Shown one piece after another: positions 1 through 7,206 of a DNA stretch of 64,000 nucleotides. The stretch comes from Antedon mediterranea (taxonomy: Eukaryota; Echinodermata; Crinoidea; Comatulida; Antedonidae). Every line of letters starts with the position of its first letter. Positions within the stretch are counted from its first letter, which is position 1. A model generated the notes under the pieces. That model was not told the DNA's origin and searched no databases. It saw only the letters and a list, made by a program, of their open reading frames with translations. Position numbers and translations under genes: made by a program. The stretch covers positions 21,672,101 through 21,736,100 of the forward strand of contig NC_092677.1 in assembly GCF_964355755.1 (NCBI RefSeq). Direction: 5' to 3'.

Positions 1-499
1 ACATTTACAACCCTCAAAATATCTCACTTTCAAAAACAATATTTTTTCAATTAAAAAAAAAAAAAGAAATAAAATATCAGTAGAGGTTTGGACCCACTAG
101 TGAGAGCACTCAAACTTGAGCATTACCCGCTACGCCACAAACCAGCAGATGACTGAAGAGCTGATAATACTCTATTTATATGAAATAAATAATAAATCAA
201 TGAAAAATAATGCCATGCAACTTTGTTTCTGATTTTAAAAAAGGTTCATTTGTTTAGGCCTGACATTTACAACCCTCAAAATATCTCACTTTCAAAAACC
301 ATATTTATTTTCAATTTAAAAAAAAAAGAAAAAAAATATCCCTAGAGGTTCGACCCACTACTCAGAGCACTCAAACCTGAGCATTACCCGTTACGCCACA
401 AACCAGTAGATGACTGAAGAGCTGATAATAGTCTATTTATATGAAATGAATGATCAATCAATGAAAAATAATGCCATGCAACTTTGTTTCTGATTTAAA
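1..499. repeat. Satellite block, left edge (about two 261-bp monomers)
   Basis: The window opens inside an L-type monomer (ttttttcaatt, then a poly-A tract and atatcagtagagg). A full A-type monomer follows, with atccctagagg, the one-base-short ggttcgaccc and actcagagc. The block ends in gatttaaa, where island 1 begins. No gene is visible. The array clearly continues to the left of the window. Confidence 0.95.
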
Positions 500-500
500 C

Positions 501-544
501 AAGCACGAATGTGCAATACTCGGGGAACAGCGAAAGAAGCTGTA
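501..544. repeat. Direct repeat a, copy 1 (island 1 left end)
   Basis: This unit contains a small hairpin (gcac-gaat-gtgc), then atactcgggg, then cagcgaaagaagctgta. It recurs inside the same island at 1347-1389 and in island 2 at about 52977-53019. A modified copy lies at about 53818-53866, where ctcggggta is replaced by a short insertion. It marks the left end of both islands and also begins the second half of each. Confidence 0.85.
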
Positions 545-545
545 A

Positions 546-553
546 TGACGTCA
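546..553. promoter_or_regulatory. CRE-type palindrome TGACGTCA
   Basis: A perfect TGACGTCA palindrome is followed by a half-site (taacgtcac, about 567-575) and gacgtcat (about 627-634). The same three sites occur in island 2. In animals this is the binding site of CREB/ATF bZIP proteins. With no gene nearby on either strand, function is unproven and chance occurrence is possible. Confidence 0.35.
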
Positions 554-652
554 TAAGACCGGATGTAACGTCACATACACATCAAAAACCGCGCTACCAA
601 ATACGGCTATACGATACCATCTTCGAGACGTCATATGGCTGCATCCGGTATG

Positions 653-844
653 AAATTAAAAAATCCGGCTCTCTATAGCTTTGAGGACATGTCCCTGTAG
701 TATATTCATGCTAAATCCGAGCTCAATACTACAACGAATAAGGGAGGAGTAGTACTTTATAAATTGCACTTTTTGCTCAATAGTGTCCGGATGGAAGAAG
801 AAGAGGAAAAGATGAGAGAGTCCTAGACTCAGGTACCCCGACTA
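653..844. repeat. Direct repeat b, copy 1 (about 190 bp)
   Basis: The repeat runs from aaattaaaaaatccggctct through gtccctgtagtatattcatg, gaataagggaggagtagtac and ctcaatagtgtcc to ggtaccccga. A second copy at 2687-2868 forms the right end of the island, diverged by scattered substitutions and a shorter purine tract. Island 2 has the matching pair at 53128-53318 and 54341-54522. The geometry resembles direct terminal repeats around the tRNA cluster, although copy 1 lies about 150 bp inside the left end. Confidence 0.85.
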
Positions 845-906
845 ATAAAACGATATATACTCTATATCATTTTACGTATACAGTATATTTCACCATAAAG
901 TTAAAG

Positions 907-911
907 AAAAA
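907..911 (-). terminator. Pol III T5 terminator after tRNA-like 1
   Basis: Five T residues on the minus strand, two bases beyond the 3' end of the tRNA-like sequence, match a minimal Pol III terminator. The same TATTTTT arrangement follows the sequences at 1425, 53389 and 53903. Confidence 0.55.
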
Positions 912-913
912 TA

Positions 914-987
914 GGTTTCGCCAGGGCTCGAACCGGGACCTTCTGCGAGTTAAGCAGACTTGACAACCACTACACTACTACGAAAGT
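914..987 (-). tRNA. tRNA-Val(AAC)-like sequence 1, degenerate
   Basis: On the minus strand the A-box region TAGTGTAGTGG, an anticodon arm TCTGC-TTAACTC-GCAGA with anticodon AAC, and a T loop GTTCGAGC are all in tRNA order. Three defects are visible. A 3-nt insertion (TAG) lies between acceptor position 7 and position 8. The acceptor pairs in only five of seven positions (ACTTTCG/CGAAACC). Position 37 is T instead of A. One base of the variable loop is missing and the T stem has a C/T mismatch. A T5 run follows at 907-911. It is probably a pseudogene of a valine tRNA. Confidence 0.7.
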
Positions 988-1190
988 TCTTACACCAAAA
1001 ATGTGTGTTACACAAAGTTTTTTAATCCATTTAAATTACAAATAAATTATTATGTAATAAGCACAAAGCAAGATAAACATGTGTAAAAGTGATAATTACC
1101 GATTACACAAAATAAATATTTTTTAAAATAATAAAAATAAGATATACTGTAAATCATATTACCTTATCAGTACTTTTTACCATAAAGTTG

Positions 1191-1200
1191 AAAAAAAAAA
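1191..1200 (-). terminator. Pol III T10 terminator after tRNA-like 2
   Basis: Ten consecutive T residues on the minus strand begin directly after the 3' acceptor strand CGAAACC. This is a strong Pol III termination signal. An equivalent T9-T11 run follows each GGCTTCT-type sequence. Confidence 0.7.
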
Positions 1201-1272
1201 GGTTTCGCCCGGGCTCGAACCGGGGACCTTCTGCGTGTTAAGCAGACGTGATAACCACTACGCCAAGAAGCC
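1201..1272 (-). tRNA. tRNA-Val(AAC)-like sequence 2, best T arm
   Basis: This is a 72-nt cloverleaf on the minus strand. The anticodon arm is TCTGC-TTAACAC-GCAGA with T33, anticodon AAC and A37. The T arm is perfect (CCCGG-TTCGAGC-CCGGG) and the variable loop is AGGTC. The D-arm sequence GGCGTAGTGGTTATCAC resembles animal tRNA-Val. The acceptor GGCTTCT/CGAAACC has two mismatches (3:70 and 7:66), because the 5' strand differs from the GGTTTCG of its partner tRNA. The discriminator is T, where A is usual for valine, and no CCA is encoded. T10 follows at 1191-1200. It may be transcribed, but the acceptor suggests a pseudogene or chimera. Confidence 0.78.
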
Positions 1273-1274
1273 GC

Positions 1275-1346
1275 ATATAACTACATAACGCTGTGGTGTG
1301 TGTCACACATTGTGGCTTCTTAATTAAACAAATTAATTAACAAAAA
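1275..1346. repeat. Direct repeat c, copy 1 (upstream of tRNA-like 2)
   Basis: The unit is atataactacataacg, then gtggtgtgtgtcacacattg, ggcttctt and the near palindrome ttaattaaacaaattaatta. It recurs at 2617-2688, 53746-53817 and 54271-54340. It carries GGCTTCTT on the plus strand facing the same octamer at the 5' end of the minus-strand tRNA-like sequence (AAGAAGCC at 1266-1272), so the two can pair as an inverted repeat across about 1265-1320. Confidence 0.8.
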
Positions 1347-1389
1347 AGCACGAATGTGCAATACTCGGGGTACAGCGAAAGAAGCTGTA
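1347..1389. repeat. Direct repeat a, copy 2
   Basis: This nearly repeats 501-544 and begins the second tRNA-like pair of the island. It runs directly into a short palindromic stretch (ctgtatacag, then cgtatacag) at about 1385-1404. Confidence 0.85.
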
Positions 1390-1424
1390 TACAGACGTAT
1401 ACAGTTTGAAAGTAAAGAAAAATA

Positions 1425-1495
1425 GGTTTCGCCAGGGCTCGAACCGGGACCTTCTGCGTGTTAAGCAGACTTGACAACCACTACACTACGAAACC
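1425..1495 (-). tRNA. tRNA-Val(AAC)-like sequence 3, perfect acceptor stem
   Basis: This 71-nt minus-strand sequence has a fully paired acceptor stem (GGTTTCG/CGAAACC), TA at positions 8-9, and D-arm GTGT-AGTGG. The anticodon arm TCTGC-TTAACAC-GCAGA carries anticodon AAC, and the T loop is TTCGAGC. Defects are a G10/A25 mismatch (TTGTCAAG where animal tRNA-Val has TTATCACG), one missing base in the variable loop and a 51:63 mismatch in the T stem. A T5 run lies at 1418-1422. With 914 and 53389 it forms the GGTTTCG-type family. A reduced-function valine tRNA gene is as possible as a young pseudogene. Confidence 0.75.
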
Positions 1496-1699
1496 TCTTA
1501 CATTAAAAATGTGGGTTACAGAAAGTTTTTTAATCCATTTAAATTACAAATAAATGGTAATAAGCACAAAGCAAAATAAACATGTGTAAAAGTGATAATT
1601 ACCGATTACACAAAATAAGTATTTAAAAAAATAATAAAAATAAAATATACTCTGTATAATTATCATATTGCGTATACAGTACTTTTCACCATAAAGTTT

Positions 1700-1709
1700 A
1701 AAAAAAAAA
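1700..1709 (-). terminator. Pol III T10 terminator after tRNA-like 4
   Basis: A run of ten T on the minus strand immediately follows the acceptor 3' strand, as for tRNA-like 2. Confidence 0.65.
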
Positions 1710-1781
1710 GGTTTCGTCCGGGCTCGAACCAGGTACCTTCTGCTTGTTAAGCAAACGTGATAACCACTACGCCAAGAAGCC
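1710..1781 (-). tRNA. tRNA-Val(AAC)-like sequence 4, degenerate
   Basis: This GGCTTCT-type sequence is the partner of 1425. The anticodon stem is TTTGC/GCAGA around a TTAACAA loop, so anticodon AAC is kept and the stem still pairs through a wobble. The T stem CCTGG/CCCGG-A has its outer pair broken and a wobble at 51:63. The 3' acceptor strand is CGAAACC against GGCTTCT, with two mismatches. T10 follows at 1700-1709. In island 1 the insertion of about 825 bp begins only about 6 bp upstream of its 5' end, which removes the usual repeat c from that position. Confidence 0.68.
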
Positions 1782-1787
1782 GCATAT

Positions 1788-1957
1788 TATACAAATAATG
1801 AATGTTTATGAGTGTAATGGTACAAATAATGGCACTTGGTGAATGATGAAAGGTTATATCAACGAGGCAAAGCCGAGTTGATATAACCTTTCATCATTCA
1901 CCAAGTGCCATTATTTGTACCATTACACGAATACAAAACATTCATTATTTGTTTTAT
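1788..1957. repeat. Long near-perfect hairpin (arms about 75-80 nt)
   Basis: The inner arms match exactly over more than 30 bases: 1831-1863 pairs with 1877-1909, including ggttatatcaac against gttgatataacc. Pairing continues outward through gtaatggtacaaataatgg and its complement to caaataatgaatg/cattcattatttg, with a few indels. The apex is a GA/GA mismatch and a GGC-AAA-GCC mini-stem. Such a palindrome would extrude as a cruciform or fold as RNA, and fits a foldback transposon end. Confidence 0.9.
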
Positions 1958-1976
1958 ATAACATCTAAATAAATTC
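1951..1976. repeat. Inverted repeat, left member (26 bp)
   Basis: This stretch (gttttatataac, then atctaaataaattc) is the reverse complement of 2590-2615 with one mismatch. The pair bounds a 665-bp segment whose right end coincides with the right end of the insertion. The left member lies just inside the hairpin, so the terminal element may have been 1951-2615 with the hairpin as an extra left part. Confidence 0.85.
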
Positions 1977-2157
1977 TAGTTATTTGAATCAAATAAAAGG
2001 TAGCCCTAACCAAAGCTTACTACATTTCATTCACACACATTTGATTAAAAACAGTAACATTTGGTTTTTAATAATGTTATATTAAATGTTATATTTATAT
2101 GGATTTCGTAAACACACCTACTTTTGTGTTAATTATGTCAACAAACGACCAAACAAT

Positions 2158-2256
2158 CCTAGGCCTAGCAAGGCTAAAACGCCTAGGCTAGGCCTAGCCT
2201 AATACTAGCATGGCCTAAGGCTAGGCCTAGACCTAGTAGCCTAGTACTAGCTTGGC
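2158..2256. repeat. CTAGGCCTA-rich tract
   Basis: About 100 bp are dominated by permutations of cctaggcctag and related words (aggctaggcctag, cctagtactag). CTAG and GGCC palindromes recur, so the strand can self-pair in many registers. This is the only GC-containing simple-sequence tract in the window. It lies in the middle of the insertion. Confidence 0.8.
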
Positions 2257-2516
2257 TGAAAGGCAAAACATCGACAGACAATTGGAACTTATCTAAGCTA
2301 ATTATGGTTTTTCCAACAATTCCACGTCTTGTAGGGATGTCCCCATTAATTAATCAAAATCCTAAAAACGATCTAAAGCTAATTTAAATGCCTTTTTACA
2401 AAGGTGGCGCTGTTGTATTTCACAGTACATAGCCATATCATAGGATAATTTGTGTACTAGATTTTTTTTCATCCGCGAGACGATTTTTTTTCGTACACAA
2501 AAATGTTTCAAAAAGT

Positions 2517-2540
2517 ACTATTTAACGATCGTTGAATAGT
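2517..2540. repeat. 24-bp imperfect palindrome centred on cgatcg
   Basis: Actatt-t-aacgatcgtt-g-aatagt pairs with itself except for one symmetric position. It lies in the right part of the insertion. No binding protein is recognised. Confidence 0.6.
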
Positions 2541-2589
2541 GCGTACTATTGCACGCCATGTGACCCACAATCATCCAATCAAATGACAG

Positions 2590-2615
2590 GAATTTATTTA
2601 GGTGTTATATAAAAC
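2590..2615. repeat. Inverted repeat, right member (26 bp)
   Basis: This matches the reverse complement of 1951-1976 at 25 of 26 positions (aatttattta, ggtgttatataaaac). It ends at the junction with resumed island sequence, which supports it being a terminal inverted repeat. Confidence 0.85.
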
Positions 2616-2616
2616 C

Positions 2617-2688
2617 ATATAACTACATAACGCTGTGGTGTGTGTCACACATTGTGGCTTCTTAATTAAACAAATTAATTAACAAAAA
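2617..2688. repeat. Direct repeat c, copy 2
   Basis: This is nearly identical to 1275-1346, including the GGCTTCTT octamer and the ttaattaaacaaattaatta segment. It runs straight into the second copy of repeat b. Confidence 0.8.
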
Positions 2689-2868
2689 ATTAAAAATCCG
2701 GCTCTATAGATTTGAGAACATGTCCCTGTAGTATATTCATGCCAAATCCCAGCTCAATACTACAACGAATAAGGGAGGAGTAGTACTTTAAAAATCGCAC
2801 TTTTTACTCAATAGTGTCCAGATGGTGGAGGAGAAAATGAGTAAGTACTAGACTCGGGTACCCCGAGT
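2687..2868. repeat. Direct repeat b, copy 2 (right end of island 1)
   Basis: This is the diverged copy of 653-844. It ends in a 15-bp palindrome (ctcgggtaccccgag) at about 2853-2867, and the satellite A run follows immediately. Island 2 ends at the same palindrome. Confidence 0.85.
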
Positions 2869-3639
2869 AAAAAATATCCATTTGTTTAAGCCTGACATTC
2901 ACAACCCTAAAAAATATCTCATTTTCAAAAAAAATATTTATTTTCAATAAGAAAAAAAAAGCAATATCCCTAGAGGTTCGAACCCACTACTGCGAGAACT
3001 CAAACCTGAGCATTACCCGTTACGCCTCAAACCAGTAGATGACTGAAGAGCTGATAATACTCTATTTATATGAAATTAATAATAAATCAATGAAAAATAA
3101 TGCCATGCAACTTTGTTTCTGATTTTAAAAAAGGTTCACTTGTTTAGGCCTGACATTTACGACCCTCAAAATATCTCACTTTCAAAAACAATATTTATTT
3201 TAAATAAAAAAAAAAAGAAACAAAATATCCGTAGAGGTTCGAACCCACTAGTGAGGGCACTCAAACTTGAGCATTACCCGTTACGCCACAAACCAGTACC
3301 GTAGATGACTGAAGAGCTGATAATACTCTATTTATATGAAATAAATAATAAATCAATGAAAAATAATGCCATGCAACTTTGTTTCTGATTTTAAAAAAGG
3401 TCCACTTGTTTACGCATGATATTTACAACCCTCAAAATATCTCACTTTCAAAAACCATATTTATTTTCAATTTAAAAAAAAAAGAAAAAAAACATCCCTA
3501 GAGGTTCGACCCACTACTCAGAGCACTCAAACCTGAGCATTACCCGTTACGCCACAAACCAGTAGATGACTGAAGAGCTGATAATAGTCTATTTATATGA
3601 AATGAATGATCAATCAATGAAAAATAATGCCATGCAACT

Positions 3640-5206
3640 TTGTTTCTGATTTTAAAAAAGGTTCACTTGTTTTGGCCTGACATTTACAACCCTCAAAATA
3701 TCTCACTTTCAAAAACAATATTTTTTACATTAAAAAAAAAAAAGAAATACAATATCAGTAGAGGTTCGAACCCACTAGTGAGAGCACTCAATCTTGAGCA
3801 TTACCCGCTACGCCACAAACCAGTAGATGACTGAAGAGCTGATAATACTCTATTTATATGAAATAAATAATAAATAAATGAAAAATAATGCCATGCAACT
3901 TTGTTTCTGATTTTAAAAAAGGTTCATTTGTTTAGGCCTGTCATTTACAACCCTCAAAATATCTCACCTTCAAAAAAAATATTTATTTTCAATAAAAAAA
4001 AAAAGAAAAGAAATATCCCTAGAGGTTCGAACCCACTACTGCGAGCACTCAAACTTGAGCATTACCCGTTACGCCTCAAACCAGTAGATGACTGAAGAGC
4101 TGATAATACTCTATTTATATGAAATGAATAATAAATCAATGAAAAATAATGCCATGCAACTTTGTTTCTGATTTTAAAAAAGGTTCACTTGTTTAGGCCT
4201 GACATTTACAACCCTCAAAATATCTCACCTTCAAAAACAATATTTATTTTCAAATAAAAAAAAAAGAAAAAAAATATCCCTAGAAGTTCGAACCCACTAT
4301 TGAAATCACTCAAACCTGAGCATTACCCGTTCGCCGCAAACCATTTTATGACTGAAGAGCTGATAATAGTCTATTTATATGAAATGGATGATCAATCAAT
4401 GAAAAATAATGCCATGCAACTTTGTTTCTGATTTTAAAAAAGGTTCACTTGTTTAGGCCTGACAGTTGCAACCCTCAAAATATCTCACTTTCAAAAACAA
4501 TATTTATTTTCAATTAAAAAAAAAATAAAAAAAAAATACCCGTATAGGTTCGAACCCACTACTGAGAGCACTCAAACCTGAGCATTACACGTTACGCCAC
4601 AAACCAGTAGATAACTGAGGAGCTGATAATAGTCTATATATATGAAATGAATGATCAATCAATGAAAAATAATGCCATGCAACTTTGTTTCTAATTGAAA
4701 AAAATGTTCACTTGTTTAGGCCTGACATTTACAACCCTCAAAATATCTCACTTTCAAAAACAATATTTTTTCAATTAAAAAAAAAAAAGAAATAAAATAT
4801 CAGTAGAGGTTCGAACCCACTAGTGAGAGCACTCAAACTTGAGCATTACCCGTTACGCCACAAACCAGTAGATGACTGAAGAGCTGATAATACTCTATTT
4901 ATATGAAATAAATAATAAATCAATGAAAAATAATGCCATGCAACTTTGTTTCTGATTTTAAAAAAGGTCCACTTGTTTAGGCCGGATATTTACAACCCTC
5001 AAAATATCTCACTTTCAAAAACCATATTTATTTTCAATTTAAAAAAAAAAGAAAAAAAATATCCCTAGAGGTTCGACCCACTACTCAGAGCACTCAAACC
5101 TGAGCATTACCCGTTACGCCACAAACCAGTAGATGAGTGAAGAGCTGATAATAGTCTATTTATATGAAATGAATGATCAATCAATGAAAAATAATGCCAT
5201 GCAACT
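3640..5206. repeat. Subtype string L-D-E-F-G/L-A, copy 1
   Basis: The succession L, D, E, F, G/L hybrid, A is repeated in the same orientation at 56065-57628. The G/L hybrid (gattgaaaaaaatg-type left end joined to the atatcagtagagg right part) exists only in these two places, which makes common descent of the two strings likely. Each lies a short distance to the right of an island. Confidence 0.75.
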
Positions 5207-5354
5207 TTGTTTCTGATTTTAAAAAAGGTCCACTTGTTAAGGCCTGACATTTACAACCCTCAAAATAACTCACTTTCAAAAACCATATTTATTTTCAATT
5301 TAAAAAAAAAAGAAAAAAAATATCCCTAGAGGTTCGACCCACTACTCAGAGCAC

Positions 5355-5382
5355 TCAAAACTGAGCATTCAAAACTGAGCAT
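5355..5382. repeat. 14-bp tandem duplication inside one monomer
   Basis: The 14-mer tcaaaactgagcat is present twice in a row. It enlarges the region corresponding to the anticodon arm of the tRNA-like element in this single copy. This is a local slippage event. Confidence 0.9.
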
Positions 5383-6515
5383 TACCCGTTACGCCACAAA
5401 CCAGTAGATGACTGAAGAGCTGATAATAGTCTATTTATATGAAATGAATGATCAATCAATGAAAAATAATGCCATACAACTTTGTTTCTGATTTTAAAAA
5501 AGACCCATTTGTTTAGGCCTGACATTCACAACCCTAAAAAATATCTCATTTTCAAAAAAAATATTTATTTTCAATAAGAAAAAAAAAGCAATATCCCTAG
5601 AGGTTGGAACCCGCTACTGAGAGCACTCAAACCTGGGTATTACCCGTTACGCCACAAACCAGTAGATAACTGAAGAGCTGATAATAGTCTATTTATATGA
5701 AATCAATGATCAATCAATGAAAAATAATGCCATGCAACTTTGTTTCTGATTTTACAAAAGGTTCACTTGTTTAGGCCTGACAGTTGCAACCCTCAAAATA
5801 TCTCACTTTCAAAAACAATATTTATTTTCAATTAAAAAAAAAATATCCTTACAGGTTGGAACCCGCTACTGAGAGCACTCAAACCTGGGTATTACCCGTT
5901 ACGCCACAAACCAGTAGATAACTGAAGAGCTGATAATAGTCTATTTATATGAAATTAATGATCAATCAATGAAAAATAATGCCATGCAACTTTGTTTCTG
6001 ATTTTAAAAAAGGTTCACTTGTTTAGGCCTGACATTTACAACCCTCAAAATATCTCACTTTCAAAAACAATATTATTTTCAATTAAAAAAAAGAAAGAAA
6101 CAAAATATCAGTAGAGGTTCGAACCCACTAGTGAGAGCACTCAAACTTGAGCATTACCCGTTACGCCACAAACCATTAGATGACTGAAGAGCTGATAATA
6201 CTCTATTTATATGAAATAAATAATAAATCAATGAAAAATAATGCCATGCAACTTTGTTTCTGATTTTAAAAAAAGTCCACTTGTTTAGGCCTGACATTTA
6301 CAACCCTCAAAATATCTCACTTTCAAAAACCATATTTATTTTCAATTTAAAAAAAAAAAGAAAAAAAATATCCCTAGAGGTTCGACCCACTACTCAGAGC
6401 ACTCAAACCTGAGCATTACCCGTTACGCCACAAACCAGTAGATGACTGAAGAGCTGATAATAGTCTATTTATATGAAATGAATTATCAATCAATGAAAAA
6501 TAATGCCATGCAACT

Positions 6516-7206
6516 TTGTTTCTGATTTTAAAAAAGGTCCACTTGTTTAGGCCTGACATTTACAACCCTCAAAATATCTCACTTTCAAAAACCATATTTA
6601 TTTTCAATTGAAAAAAAAAAGAAAAAAAATATCCCTAGAGGTTCGACCCACTACTCAGAGCACTTAAAACTGAGCATTACTCGTTACGCCACAAACCAGT
6701 AGATGACTGAAGAGCTGATGTTTGTTTCTGATTTTAAAAAAGGTCCACTTGTTTAGGCCTGACATTTACAACCCTCAAAATATCTCACTTTGAAAAAAAA
6801 TATTTATTTTCAATTAAAAAAAAAAAGAAGAAATATCCCTAGAGGTTCGAACCCACTACTGCGAGCACTCAAACTTGAGCAATACTCGTTATGCCTCAAA
6901 CCAGTAGATGACTGAAGAGCTGATAATACTCTATTTATATTGAATGAATAATAAATCAATGAAATTTAAAAAAAAAGGTTCACTTGTTTACAACCCTCAA
7001 AATATCTCACTTTCAAAAACAATATTTATTTTCAAATAAAAAAAAATTTAAAAAAAAATACCCGTATAGGTTCGAACCCACTACTGAGAGCACTCAAACC
7101 TGAGCACTACCCGTTACGCCACAAACCAGAAGATGACTGAGGAGCTGATAATAGTCTATATATATGAAATGAATCATCAATCAATGAAAAATAATGCCAT
7201 GCAACT
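6516..7206. repeat. Truncated satellite monomers
   Basis: The monomer at 6516 is only 206 bp. Sequence jumps from agagctgat at about 6719 to tttgtttctg, losing some 55 bp that include the TATTTATA box. In the next junction near 6964 the conserved aataatgccatgcaac core and ggcctgacattta are missing. These are the clearest deletions in the array. Confidence 0.85.

Larger units (their letters stand above)
1788..2612. mobile_element. Insertion of about 825 bp in island 1, absent from island 2
   Basis: Island 2 reads gaagccccatataacc directly into repeat c (54271). Island 1 reads gaagccgcatat, then about 825 bp, then aacc and repeat c at 2617. The insert carries a long hairpin at its left end, a 26-bp inverted repeat pair and a CTAGGCCTA-rich tract. 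It has no open reading frame of note, so any mobility would be non-autonomous (foldback or MITE-like). The exact ends and target duplication are ambiguous because the junctions are TA-rich (catat|tata and ttatat|aa). The family is not recognised. Confidence 0.7.
500..2868. other. Island 1: non-satellite segment with four tRNA-Val-like sequences
   Basis: The 261-bp repeat stops at gatttaaa (499) and resumes in the A run at 2869, so the segment sits inside the aaaaaa of one monomer. It contains four minus-strand tRNA-Val(AAC)-like sequences, three families of direct repeats and an insertion of about 825 bp. Island 2 (52975-54522) is collinear with it except for that insertion. Pairs of tRNA-like sequences (914/1201 and 1425/1710) suggest an internal duplication of about 510 bp. 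The stretches 500-913, 988-1200, 1273-1424 and 1496-1709 hold only repeats and AT-rich spacer. I see no open reading frame of note. Confidence 0.9.

Noticed and set aside
546-553. CREB-regulated gene in the island
   Set aside because: TGACGTCA is present, but no gene lies next to it. Listed only as a low-confidence site.
914-1781. tRNA-derived SINEs
   Set aside because: The tRNA-like parts end at T runs with no tRNA-unrelated body, no A-rich or microsatellite tail and no evident target duplications. Tandem duplication of a tRNA gene pair explains them better.
500-2868. LTR retrotransposon with repeat b as LTRs
   Set aside because: There is no coding region, primer-binding site or polypurine tract, copy 1 of repeat b is not at the island end, and the interior is tRNA-like sequences and spacer.
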